Below the pieces are notes generated by a model. That model did no database searches. It saw nothing but the letters and a program-made list of their open reading frames with translations, and had not been told where the DNA came from. Shown piece by piece: positions 22,332 through 33,469 of a stretch of 64,000 bases of DNA. Source of the DNA: Nymphaea colorata (taxonomy: Eukaryota > Streptophyta > Magnoliopsida > Nymphaeales > Nymphaeaceae); contig NC_045139.1 in the NCBI RefSeq assembly GCF_008831285.2, forward strand, positions 21,806,412 through 21,870,411. Reading direction: 5' to 3'. Numbering within the stretch: the first letter of the stretch is position 1; the number at the start of each line of letters is the position of its first letter. The position numbers and the translations under genes were made by a program.

Positions 22332-22423
22332 GTGAGTGACCTGTGTCTCAGCCTTTTTTGGTTTCTCACGTGGAACGAAGTGCCAGCACCCAGAGTGGCA
22401 AGCGTTTGTTTCCTTGCTGCATA

Positions 22424-24330
22424 GGTTTTGGAGTTTTGTATAAAGAGAAGTGGCAGAGCTGGAGTTTCTGCCACTGTCAGTGGTGCTGGAAATTAAGGAG
22501 CACGAAGTTAGTTTCTCTTCCACTCTTACAGGTTGGATAGTCTGATCCCGAGTTTGTACAATCCATTTGTAGTTTCCCTCCCAACTTAGAGATACCCTAA
22601 CGATAAGATGTTATGAGCAGTTGCATATAAGGACTTCATTTCTTGGCATCCGTGCTTGTGCGTTTGTATTTGCGTTTTTACATATTGGGTCCCCTATTTT
22701 CTTGAACGGTTAAGTCTGCCAGAAGCATGAGGTGGGAGTGAAGTTTACTCCGTTTAAAATATGACTGTTGCTTGGATACTGTAGTAGTGTAGTGTCGGTT
22801 GATAAGTAGAATCTCAAGTGTAGAAGTGTAGTGTCGGTTGATCAGTAGAATCTCAAGTTAAGGAAGCTTAGTTTTTCTTGAAGAAGGTTTTCTTCATTTG
22901 AAATTGAGAAAATTTTTAGAAAAATGAGAAGGCTATCTCCTTGTCACAAATACCGTTCTAACGGCAAAGTTGTCTTTTTTGTAAAGATCTACTTGAAATT
23001 TTTTAAAACTAAAGTACGGTGTAAATGAAGTAGATGATAGGTTTTGGAGTTTTGTATAAAGAGAAGTGGCAGAGCTGGAGTTTCTGCCACTGTCAGTGGT
23101 GCTGGAAATTAAGGAGCACGAAGTTAGTTTCTCTTCCACTCTTACAGGTTGGATAGTCTGATCCCGAGTTTGTACAATCCATTTGTAGTTTCCCTCCCAA
23201 CTTAGAGATACCCTAACGATAAGATGTTATGAGCAGTTGCATATAAGGACTTCATTTCTTGGCATCCGTGCTTGTGCGTTTGTATTTGCGTTTTTACATA
23301 TTGGGTCCCCTATTTTCTTGAACGGTTAAGTCTGCCAGAAGCATGAGGTGGGAGTGAAGTTTACTCCGTTTAAAATATGACTGTTGCTTGGATACTGTAG
23401 TAGTGTAGTGTCGGTTGATCAGTAGAATCTCAAGTGTAGAAGTGTAGTGTCGGTTGATCAGTAGAATCTCAAGTTAAGGAAGCTTAGTTTTTCTTGAAGA
23501 AGGTTTTCTTCATTTGAAATTGAGAAAATTTTTAGAAAAATGAGAAGGCTATCTCATTGTCACAAATACCGTTCTCGGGTTTTAATGAGATATTTCTCGT
23601 GTTTTTAACGGCAAAGTTGTCTTTTTTGTAAAGATCTACTTGAAATTTTTTAAAACTAAAGTACGGTGTAAATGAAGTAGATGATAGGTTTTGGAGTTTT
23701 GTATAAAGAGAAGTGGCAGAGCTGGAGTTTCTGCCACTGTCAGTGGTGCTGGAAATTAAGGAGCACGAAGTTAGTTTCTCTTCCACTCTTACAGGTTGGA
23801 TAGTCTGATCCCGAGTTTGTACAATCCATTTGTAGTTTCCCTCCCAACTTAGGGATACCCTAACGATAAGATGTTATGAGCAGTTGCATATAAGGACTTC
23901 ATTTCTTGGCATCCGTGCTTGTGCGTTTGTATTTGCGTTTTTACATATTGGGTCCCCTATTTTCTTGAACGGTTAAGTCTGCCAGAAGCATGAGGTGGGA
24001 GTGAAGTTTACTCCGTTTAAAATATGACTGTTGCTTGGATACTGTAGTAGTGTAGTGTCGGTTGATCAGTAGAATCTCAAGTGTAGAAGTGTAGTGTCGG
24101 TTGGTCAGTAGAATCTCAAGTTAAGGAAGCTTAGTTTTTCTTGAAGAAGGTTTTCTTCATTTGAAATTGAGAAAATTTTTAGAAAAATGAGAAGGCTATC
24201 ATTGTCACAAATACCGTTCTCCCGTTTTAATGAGATATTTCTCATGTTTTTAACGGCAAAGTTGTCTTTTTTGTAAAGATCTACTTGAAAATTTTTAAAA
24301 CTAAAGTACGGTGTAAATGAAGTAGATGAG
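22424..24330 (+). repeat. Three-copy tandem repeat (616/647-bp units) at SIL1-like 3' end
   Basis: Units begin at GGTTTTGGAG (22424, 23040, 23687) and end near 24330. Units 2 and 3 contain a segment of about 31 bp (CGGGTTTTAATGAGATATTT region) that is missing or shortened in unit 1. Each unit has a perfect 9-bp hairpin stem AGTGGCAGA/TCTGCCACT (22449-22475, 23065-23091, 23712-23738) and a nested duplication of about 34 bp containing GTGTAGTGTCGGTTGATCAG. The array starts about 93 bp after the stop codon and so probably lies in the 3' UTR or just past it. Confidence 0.93.
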
Positions 24331-25125
24331 AAACTAATGGGAAGACAAATAAAATTTATATAAATGTGTTAAAAGGAATGTTTTAACGATAGATGAAAAC
24401 AATTTAGTTTAAGTTTATATTTGAATACATGATGATATGAATGCTAAAATAGAAAAATGAAAAAATCGTGAAAAAGCACGATAATAATGTGATAAATATG
24501 TTTTTCTCTTTCTTAAAATATCATGATTTTTGCCGTTAATATCGTTGATTTTCAAAAAAATATCACGATGCCAGTGATAGTGGGCTATCCTAATCAGAGC
24601 TGCATCAACTAATGTTATCTGAATCAGTTGAATAAATCAAATCATTCTATTCAGTGGCTAATTAAGGGTGCTATGTTTATTTTTAGTTATTTTTAAATGT
24701 TTTTAATTCTTAATTAATTTTGTGTACTTTAATTTTTTTCACAAAATAGATTTTCTAATATTTTTGTGAATTTACAACCATTCAGCTGAATTTCTGAATC
24801 AAGAGATTGGACTCTCTTGCCTGGACCGGTTTTCGTGACACCAGCATTAATTTAAAATAAATAGAGCTTACTTGAACGTGCTCATTTATGTGGTCGTCTT
24901 ATAATGCAAATCTTTCGTTATTCCTCATCTTTCTCTTTTTTGCATCATAACTGTCACACAGCCACTTTCTTTTTGTATGTTGCAGAGTGCAGCTAATGTT
25001 CACAACCTTAGGAGCTTTCAATATTCTTGGGGTCAGAAGGGCTCCTAGACTAAGTTGCCACTTCTTGTCCAACGGCAAAGGCACCAAAGTTCTATGGGTT
25101 TCCTTTTTTTTCTTTTTTTTTACTA
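24331..25125. other. AT-rich intergenic DNA
   Basis: No gene or intact element was recognised. Short blocks near 24480-24570 (ATATCATGATTTTTGCCG, AATATCACGATG) look like decayed repeat sequence. Confidence 0.5.
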
Positions 25126-25493
25126 AGGGGGGGTTTGATTGGTTCGAAATTTTGATTTTGGAATGAAAATTTCATAATCAAAATTCCACCTGAAAATGGA
25201 ATTGGAATATCCATCCAATTCCTACTTGTGTTTGATAAGTTAGAATTTTCATTCCAGAATAAAAAATTCCTTGTTTGATTAAAACTGAATGAAAATGTTG
25301 GCATGGTGGGCGTTTGTTACGCTCGAAAAACACTGTAGCGGAGGAAAAATTTTTTAAAATTTTTCTCATTTCATCAAACGTGGATAAATTTTTTTGACCA
25401 TTAGAGGTGATTCCAGAAATATATTTTCGGAAAAATTTTTCCAGTCAGAAAGGTGGAAAAAATTTTTCGGAATTTTTTTTTTTTACTGTTGGA

Positions 25494-25838
25494 GGAAGAA
25501 TGGACGGGGAGGAAGAAGGGAAGGGGAAGAAGGGAAGGAGGGAGGAAGAAGAAGAAGGGAAGAAGGGAGGAAGAGGGAAGGAGGGAGGAAGAAGAAAAAG
25601 GGAAGAAGGGAGGAAGAGGGAAGGAGGGAGGAGGGAGGAGGAAGAAGAAGGGAAGAAGGGAGGAGGAGGGAGGAAAGAAGGAGGGAGGAGGAAGAAGAAG
25701 GGAAGAAGGGAGGAGGAGGGAGGAAAGAAGGAGGGAGGAGGAAGAAGGGAAGGAGGGAGGAGGAAGGAAGGAGGGAGGAGAAAGAAGGGAAGGAGGGAGG
25801 AGGAGGGAGGAAAGAAGAAGGGAAGGAGGGAGGAGGAA
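25494..25838. repeat. Purine-only minisatellite arm
   Basis: About 345 bases containing only A and G, apart from rare exceptions, built from GGAAGAAGGGA and GGAGGGA units of variable length. It encodes Gly/Arg/Glu/Lys repeats in all frames by composition alone. Confidence 0.95.
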
Positions 25839-26007
25839 GCAAAGGGTTTGCCCTCTGCCGGCGGTGTCCCTTGCTCACAATCGGAGAAAGAGAGGGGCGG
25901 AAGACCCTCTAATCGTGGCTGATGGGAAAGGAAGGAGAAAGGGTAGGCCTGCCGCCCACCCTTTTTTCCCTCTCCGTCTATGCCCTCGTCACCATCATCG
26001 GCGATGG

Positions 26008-26745
26008 CCCTCTTCCTCCTTCTTCCTCCCTTCCCTTCCCTCACCCTTTTCCTCCTCCTCCTTCTTCCTCCCTCCTTTCCTTCCCTCTTCTTCTTCCCTC
26101 ACTCCCTTCTTCTTCCTCCCTCCTTCCCTTCCCTCACCCTTTTCCTCCTCCTCCTTCCTCCCTCCTTCCCTTCCCCCTTCTTCTTCCCTCGCTCCCTTCT
26201 TCTTCCTCCCTCCTTCCCTTCCTCCTTCTTCTTCCCTCGCTCCCTTCTTCTTCCTCCCTCCTTCCCTCACTCCCTTCTTCTTCCTCCCTCCTTCCCTTCC
26301 TCCTCCTTCTTCCCTCCTCCCTTCTTCTTTCTCCCTCCTTCCCTTTCTCCTCCTACCTCCTTCCCTTCCCTTCTTCCTCCTCCTCCTTCCCTTCCTCCTC
26401 CTCCCTTCCCTTCCCTTCCCTTCTTCCTCCTACTTCCTCCTCCCTCCTTCCCTTCTTCCTCCTCCTTCTTCCTCCTACTTCCTCCTCCCTCCTTCCCTTC
26501 TTCCTACTCCTTCTTCCTCCTCCCTCCTTCCCTTCTTCCTCCTCCCTTCCCTTCCCTTCTTCCTCCCTTCCCTTCCCTTCCCTTCTTCCTCCTACTTCCT
26601 CCTCCCTCCTTCCTCCTCCTTCTTCCTCCTCCCTCCTTCCCTTCTTCCTCCCTTCCCTTCCCTTCCCTTCTTCCTCCTACTTCCTCCTCCCTCCTTCCCT
26701 TCCCTTCTTCCTCCTACTTCCTCCTCCCTTCTTCCTCGTTCTTCC
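26008..26745. repeat. Pyrimidine-only minisatellite arm
   Basis: About 740 bases nearly all C and T, from CTTCCTCC and CCCTTCCC units with occasional TACTTCC. It is inverted relative to the 25494-25838 arm and about twice as long. Confidence 0.95.
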
Positions 26746-26954
26746 TAACCATTTCCACCAAACAAAGAATTTTTTTTTCAGAAAAATATTTTGTCTATAA
26801 CAAACAGAAGCTCGTTTTGGAAAAACGAAAAAATATTTCTCATTCTTCAATTCCAGAAATTTATTTTTGGAATTTTTTTTTCAGAAATATACTTTTGGCC
26901 ATCAAAGGACCCCTAAAGGCAAATTTCACTCTCCAATAGACAACCAAACAAGCT

Positions 26955-27265
26955 TTATTCTACGATTCTGCATTTTTGGAAGGGACCGACAAGTCAACAG
27001 AAAATCAGACTCAAGGGAATTTTTAGCTTTGTCACCACCGTAAACCAAAAGCTGATGTTCCACTTAAAAAGTGCAACCGTCTTTGCAAATATTTTTGTTT
27101 ACGCAGATAAATTACCTCACAGGAACATAGCCATATAAACCTATTAAATTCAGTTTTTTTTTCACACGCGCACACATGAACACATGCCACTTTTCCCAAG
27201 TCTTGAGCAACAAACACAAGAATCTACAATCTTCGAGCAGAGAAGCAAGTCAGCATTGTTCCCAG
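26955..27265. other. Intergenic, nothing recognised
   Basis: No supported gene or repeat. Confidence 0.4.
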
Positions 27266-27289
27266 TGGATTGACCAGGGAGTTGAAATC

Positions 27290-28430
27290 TGGAACGTATG
27301 TAAGTTAATCGACATCTCCCTAGGAGATGAACAGCGGAACATCAATGGGAACGCTGGACAAATCATAAATTGGTGGCGTGGATTGACCATACGCCTGACT
27401 GTTGGTGGAGGCATTGCGATGGTCATACTTGGTAATTTTGCTGCTTTGAACCACTGCACCAAACTCGAACTTTAATCAATTCATATCTTCATGAAGAAAG
27501 TTCAAGTTTTATTTAATCTTGATGCACCATTGCACATTGAGATGAGTTTGTTATTGCTCTCTATTATAAGGTAAAACCTTCGATCAGTAATATGCTTCAA
27601 TCTTTGTTCATATTGGATCTCTGGATATATTCACAATCAAAATTTCCTGGACAACATAAATTACTCTGTGCTATGTGGATCATGGAGGTTGTCGACGTTG
27701 ATAGTGGATCGTAAGTTCGGAAACTCTTCATTACGGTTGAGTCAAGGTAGCAATTAGTTCCATGCAATCACAATTTTGTTTCATAAAGTTAGCTTCTTAA
27801 GCAAGGGCTCGATCTGAAGAAGGAGATGAACAGAAGTGTAATCAGTTTCTGGAATGATCAAAATAGACACCTAATCTAGCAATGATAAAAGAACCGACCA
27901 AGAAAGCAAATGTTTACCAGTCAAGATAGACATAACGTCACTACAATTCAGGCCAAAAGACTAGAGTGTCTTCAGACCAAAATCTACTGCTCCACTGTCA
28001 AAAATAACAAAACAGAATTAATCAGGAAGGAGAAGGCAGAAGAAAAGCCTGAAGATTTAAGAGCACATGGAAGAGAAGAACACGCTTACCTATGTGGAAG
28101 GAACTCGGCACCTCCCAACAAACCAAGTAGCTGATACATAACATATGTACTAGGATATTAGATCAAGTCTTCACAAAATTTGTCTACCATGAAGATACAC
28201 AAAGATACAAACATATTCAGGAATGCACGTGCATGCTTAGGGAGAAGTAATTGAAGATGTGTCGGGGCCATACTTTATCAACATAAAAGTTGGCTTCGTA
28301 TAGGAGCAGTGGAGAAGTCACATGCCTCACGTAAGCAAGAAGAGCCAAGAGAAAGTTGCAACAGAAGAATCTCTTTGAGGATTCTCAACGTGAAGGTCTT
28401 CTCTAGGGATCCAATAGTGCCTGCCAGTTG
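27290..28430 (-). pseudogene. Acid lipase-like pseudogene (LIP1/gastric lipase family)
   Basis: Minus strand. 27457-27310 translates to SSKITKYDHRN, AYGQSTPPIYDLSSVPIDVP and LFIS, then a stop where the family continues with YGG, and a second stop four codons later. This matches the C-terminal part of plant acid lipases (alpha/beta hydrolases), just before their catalytic Asp region. Upstream, 28350-28250 reads LAYVRHVTSPLLLYEANFYV, like the segment after the nucleophile elbow, and 28430-28370 in another frame reads AGTIGSLEKTF. The nucleophile GHSQG and catalytic His motifs are not intact. Frameshifts and stops show it is dead; intervening parts cannot be placed. No neighbour suggests a source. 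Confidence 0.55.
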
Positions 28431-29763
28431 TTGGCCGTCTGATGAATCTGTACCTCAGAATCACAACTAGAAAAAGATTTACGGTCCACGTTAGCACTAA
28501 CAAGCAGGTCCAGTTCCCTTATTTCATGGAAAATAAATAAGCTTGGTGTAATATGAACTAAAAAAGTTGAGAAGTAAAAAGCTCACATTCTGTTCTTCTG
28601 CTTTTCTTTGAGCAAGAAAATGCAATGTTTCTGCATCGAATGTTGTGGACCTATACATCAATTTGTGATTAGAAGTTAGAGAAATTTTCAGGCCACACAA
28701 TTCAATTAGTAAAAAAAGAAAAAAAAGGTTCAGCTTGGCAACCTAGCTAGTAAGCGATGCAATCCTCTACATCCATGTTGTAATTAAACAACTCAGTTAT
28801 AAATGATCATGATAGCCTAGTAGATGCCATCATTACTTTAGTAAAGAATAAGCATTTTAATAGCTTGGCATAATAACAGTGAGGTACCTTCGTACATCCC
28901 ATATATATACCCATCGTTCTGTCAAGAAGTGATCCAAACAAGTACATCTGTAAATGGTCCTCTACACAAGAGCAGTGCTGAGGAAAATAAACTACCTTTA
29001 TGCACAAAAAAGGTTACTTGAACCAATGCCATTAGGATAAACTACCTTTATCCACAAAAAAAAGTTACTTGAACCAATGCCATTAGGATCACCTGATCGA
29101 TGGACCTCCTTTTCTACCTAAAATAAGAAGGATAAAACATACATAAATGGTCAACCTCCAAATATAGTTCATGTATTGTCAATTATAAGATTTTTTCATG
29201 ATATCAATGACCACCACACGCATCAAATTAAAGTGTGAACATAACAATCATCCGCATATCCTATGGCAGTTTTATCCATGCAAATCATAACCATGTTCCA
29301 TCCATGCAACCATGTTCCGAAAGTATGGCATCAAGGCCATCCATGCAATCACAATCCTATTCACAAACATCCATAGCTCATGCAACTGTAATCCAACATT
29401 CACTTTCTATATCATTCAATCATCTTTATAAGAAACCACACCCATTAATATTCACGTCTAGTTGTCTATCTAGTAACTAACCAAAAATTCAATGGTCAAA
29501 TGTGACGTATAGTTGTCTATCTAATAACTAAACCAAAAATTCAATAGTCAAAGTGTCAAGAGTAGCATATAGGTATCCCGTCCTCCCAACTATCATAAGT
29601 CTCATACTCCACCTTCATAACATTTTCAATGGGGTTTCATATTTGAAGCCATGTGAATCACATATACATCACACCATCTAATTAGAACAATAATGATAGA
29701 GTGACATGGGTAAAATATTGTAAACATAAACATGTAATCATTTAGTAGACATGCAATAGTTAA
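28431..29763. other. Intergenic with short tandem duplications
   Basis: Two local duplications are visible: CTACCTTTATGCACAAAAAA...CATTAGGAT at about 28990-29035 repeated at 29041-29092, and GTCTATCTAGTAACTAA...CAATGGTCAAA at about 29464-29500 repeated at 29512-29552. No gene was recognised. Confidence 0.6.
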
Positions 29764-30830
29764 TCATAAATAAAGCACCATACACTTACTATTTTGAAAA
29801 TCTTGGAACATTTGATTTGTTATAGTTGTGCATAAAGAGTTATTGCTTCCACGATTAGATGTTTGTATTGCAAGTTCACTCTCACTTAAAAATGTTGCAC
29901 TTGAAGCATTATCATTTGATGGATCCTCATCAACATCAAACTGCTCTGCATTTGGGATATGTTCTATAATGAAATTATGTAACACACATATAGCTAATAC
30001 AATGTGAACTTGTTATTGGAAGGGGAATTCCACTTGTGATTTCAATATAGGAAATCGTCCTTTTAATAGTCCAAATGATCTTTCTACAACTGTTCTTAGT
30101 GATGAATGTTTATGATTGAAGTTCCTCTAGTGTCCTAATAGCACGTGCACCTGTTGTGTTGAATACAAACATATGAAGCGATGACCTCTACATGGAGTTA
30201 AAAGTCCAAGAATATTTGGATAACCCCCATCAGCAAGATAGTATTTACCTACAGATTAATAGTATTGTGGTCAGTTGTTAGTATTGGAAAAATGAGATTA
30301 AACAAATAGTCGTGCATAATACAAGCATCATATACTTGTAGGTATCAGAAAGGGGTCAGTCGGGTCATCAAGTGCACTATACAACACCTTTGAATTGGTT
30401 GCACTCCCTTTCTATCTTACCATTACATAATCAAATCATATGTCGAATCCAACTACAACCAATATATTTTGTGAAAGTACCCCTTTTTTATTATGAAATC
30501 TTGTTTGATCAGACATTAGCACCCAAGCAAGTATATGAGTGCCATCAATAGTTCCTATGCAATCCTATGTGTAGTTATAAAATAAGAACTGTTCTAACAT
30601 GGAGGAAATATATAAGCATGTAACGTAAATATAATCACCTTAAAATATAGATAGAATTGATAATCAATATGAATCTTAGACGGAATGCCATTATTTGGCT
30701 GTTGGATGTAATCTTGCCCAAGACAACAAATTCCATGCAAACATGCATTGAAATACTTACTTATTGTTTGTCCTGAATGTTGAAATGTATTTTGACATGC
30801 ACGGTTGCACTTATTCACTATTTGAAAAAA
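29764..30830 (-). pseudogene. PIF/Harbinger transposase remnant
   Basis: Minus-strand blocks match the plant HARBI1/PIF-type DDE transposase in order. 30818-30640 has NTFQHSGQTISKYFNACLHG and YIQQPNNGIPSKI. 30572-30367 has CIGTIDGTHILAW (first catalytic Asp), DQTRFHNKKGVLSQNILVVV and GSATNSKVLYSALDDP. 30248-30150 has KYYLADGGYPNILGLLTPCRG (second Asp region). 30110-30010 has SSLRTVVERSFGLLKGRFPIL (catalytic Glu region). 29985-29920 has LHNFIIEHIPNAEQF. Stops and frameshifts interrupt these blocks. The gap at 30255-30360 may be an intron, since HARBI1-like genes are often split here. No terminal inverted repeats were identified. Confidence 0.85.
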
Positions 30831-31439
30831 TATGGCTTTGTTCTTCTACACTTACGTCACATGCATCTTCCAATAAACATCTACCTCCCAATGAATTACA
30901 TGGTGTCATAAAGGTGTGTGCATCAATACATAGTTGATCCAACAGTTTTGTAGATGGCCATGAATGATATTTTGAATAAAAAGTGAACCATCGTCTCTAT
31001 ATGGATGCACAATGTGTGGATGTTGATGTAAATATCTCAAGACATTGAGCAGCACCACTAATCTAAGTTGAATTAAAAGTCGTCATCAATTATTATTGTC
31101 CAACATGTTTATTAAATAACATGCTCATGTATTAACAATAGAATTCAATATGAAATCTAAAACATATAGAATTCAGATATATCATTCAACAAGTTGTATA
31201 TTAAAACATTAAAACTGTAAATCATACCTCAACTTGAGAATAGAAACACTTCAAGAGTTACACTCTTAAAGATACCAGTCATTCCAAGAAATCACATGAG
31301 ACACCTAAAATTGGAGGTGGAACACGTCTAATTAATCTTCAATAAGATACAAAACCAGCCCTTAAAGACTTGGCAAAGCATGTGAATAGCCACCCTTTAC
31401 ATACAAGGAGACTACACTAGATAGCCTTAGACTAGACGT

Positions 31440-31530
31440 TGGACTAGTTCCAATGGCTAGAAATCTAGCTGTTGAGACCAGCCAACTCCTAGTCAAAGTT
31501 AAAAGGGTAAAAAAGAAAACAGAACATAAA
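31440..31530. mobile_element. Short copia-LTR-like fragment
   Basis: CCAATGGCTAGAAATCTAG followed by CTGTTGAGACC resembles the LTR sequences near 10075 and 20155. No flanking element structure. Confidence 0.35.
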
Positions 31531-31586
31531 CAACAAGAAAAATGCATAAAGAAAAAGAAAAAAATACATAAACATCCCAAGTACCA

Positions 31587-31589
<3 letters not shown>

Positions 31590-31617
<28 letters not shown>
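31590..31617. repeat. AT microsatellite
   Basis: An uninterrupted (AT)n run of about 28 bases. Confidence 0.9.
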
Positions 31618-31619
<2 letters not shown>

Positions 31620-31621
<2 letters not shown>

Positions 31622-33436
31622 CACTAATCCTTGCTCTGAATCTCGGTGTATATATATATCATCTAATCCTTGATTTGAGTCTCGAACATCAACTAGAGGT
31701 TATTAGCGACCAAGCAAACCTGATCCGGATCTAAAATGAGTCTAGAACCACTCAAAATGAAGTCGGCCCCGTTTATAACAAAAGATCATTTTGCCTTTTA
31801 AAATATGTGTTTTAAAATTTGTTTTTTATATTTTTTTATGTATGGGACCCCATTGGAAGACATTGAGGCAAAATCCACCCTTTATTGGTCCAAAACAAGC
31901 CAATAAGGGGGAGTTTCATCCCCTCTCCTGCATGCCCTGCACGCTGCCCGGCGCCTTGCATAGATAGTGCCGAGGCAAGGCCTGCACCCTGCATATGCCT
32001 TGTTTTGGATAAAAGCCGCCCCCTTGAGGGCATTTTTGTTTGTTGTGTAGACACTGGCCCTACCCACACCAGGGGCCAATCCCATTTGGTCAAGAGTTAT
32101 CCTAAAAAATAAAATAATTCAAAAATACTTAAAATTTAAATTAAAATGTCATTAAATTAAAAAAAAATCAAATTATAAGTTTTGGCTCCAAAACTCTTTA
32201 TATTTACCCTAAAAAACTTCTCTATTGGGCATGAGCAAACTCTTGGAAAACATCTAGTGCTTTCTCATTTGAAAACTTAAAGTTTTTCTCCTAGCCTCTC
32301 TCAATTTCTCTCCTCTTATCTTCTTTTTCTTCTCCAACCTTGGGAACAAACTTTTCTAACTTCCACTCTTCAAGGGAGCACAAGGTGACCTCTTGGATAG
32401 ACATCCTCAACATCTTGATGGTTCACTCGAGAAAATTTTAGGATCATCTGGATAAAGAGGCTCATTCTCTAAAAGCATTTTCATTAGAGGTATGTAATCA
32501 TCATCTCATCTTCATTTTTCTTTCATTTCTGTTTGCTATCTCCCTATGACCATGCAAGAGAGCTCAAAGGATCTCCTATCCGGAGTCAAAAGCAACTCTT
32601 AAGTGAACAAAGAGCATAAGCAAAGCAAAATAAATTTCATTTCTCTATTTATTATAGAAATATGCTTCTTTCATTTATTTGCTGATTGAATGTGTGCATA
32701 GTTTGTGTTTGAGATGATGTTCATGCATGGTAGGCTGATTTTTTTTAATATGAAAATGAACGATCAGAATGAGTGTTTGGATTGAGATTTTTTTGTTATT
32801 TTGTTGATTTTTGAAGTTGGGATTTGTCCAACCTAGAAAATCCTCTTACGGATGTGTACATGTCAAAATGCATCTTCATGACATTCTTACATTTAGCATT
32901 TCTTTTAGTGACCTGATTCAGGATCCCAATGAGGGCTTTCTTACATTATTAATTTTTCATTTCATGTGCGCTTGATTTTCTTTCATACCTAATGGTGGAA
33001 AAAATAAATTTCCTTCTAATAGACAAAAATAATTGTTGTTTTTTTATTATATGAAAATATTTGGATTCGTGTTTTCAAAAGACTTTTGAAAAAAAAAAAC
33101 ATTTTCAATGAGGTTTTGAAGACTTAGAATAGGCTCTTGCATGAGCCCAAGTTCTCCTCCAACCTACATAGAAAAATCGAAGTTGGATATGCTCCAAGCT
33201 ATCTCTTGATTTTAATGTTAATCAATGTATATGTGTATATACATATTATATATGTATACATGCACATGAATGCATCTCGTTATCCTCCGCTCTTTATGAT
33301 TTGACATATTTTTTTTATAGATTTTCATATGCATATACATATAAATAAATATATTCGTATACTCCACTTTCTCTCTCTAGAATCTCTCTCTCTCTCTTCA
33401 AGTTAATACCTTCTTTATACAAACTTTCATATACGT

Positions 33437-33469
<33 letters not shown>

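Larger units (their letters stand above)
25126..26954. mobile_element. Foldback element with purine and pyrimidine arms
   Basis: The outer ends, GGGGGGGTTTGATTGG (25127-25142) and a right end near ACAACCAAACAAGC (26940-26953), are imperfectly inverted. An inner alternative right end lies at about 26915 (CATCAAAGGACCCC). Next inward are AAATTTTTC-type sequences. A pure purine arm follows (25494-25838, GGAAGAAGGGA/GGAGGGA units), then a 160-bp mixed core (25839-26005), then a pyrimidine arm (26008-26745, TTCCTCCTCCCTCC units). Because one arm is the complement class of the other, the strand can fold back. Long reading frames across it are low-complexity artefacts. Confidence 0.7.

Noticed and set aside
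22299-23786. Repeated minus-strand frame starting MEEKLTSCSL in each tandem unit
   Set aside because: The frame is carried along by the tandem duplication, has no family match and ends differently in each unit.
25394-26939. Long reading frames (up to 431 codons) across the purine and pyrimidine arms
   Set aside because: They exist because purine-only and pyrimidine-only repeats have few stop codons. The peptides are simple Gly/Arg/Glu or Pro/Ser/Leu/Phe runs, open in all frames on both strands.
27176-27475. 99-codon plus-strand frame at 27.2-27.5 kb
   Set aside because: The minus strand of the same DNA shows clear lipase-family sequence, so the plus frame is a shadow.
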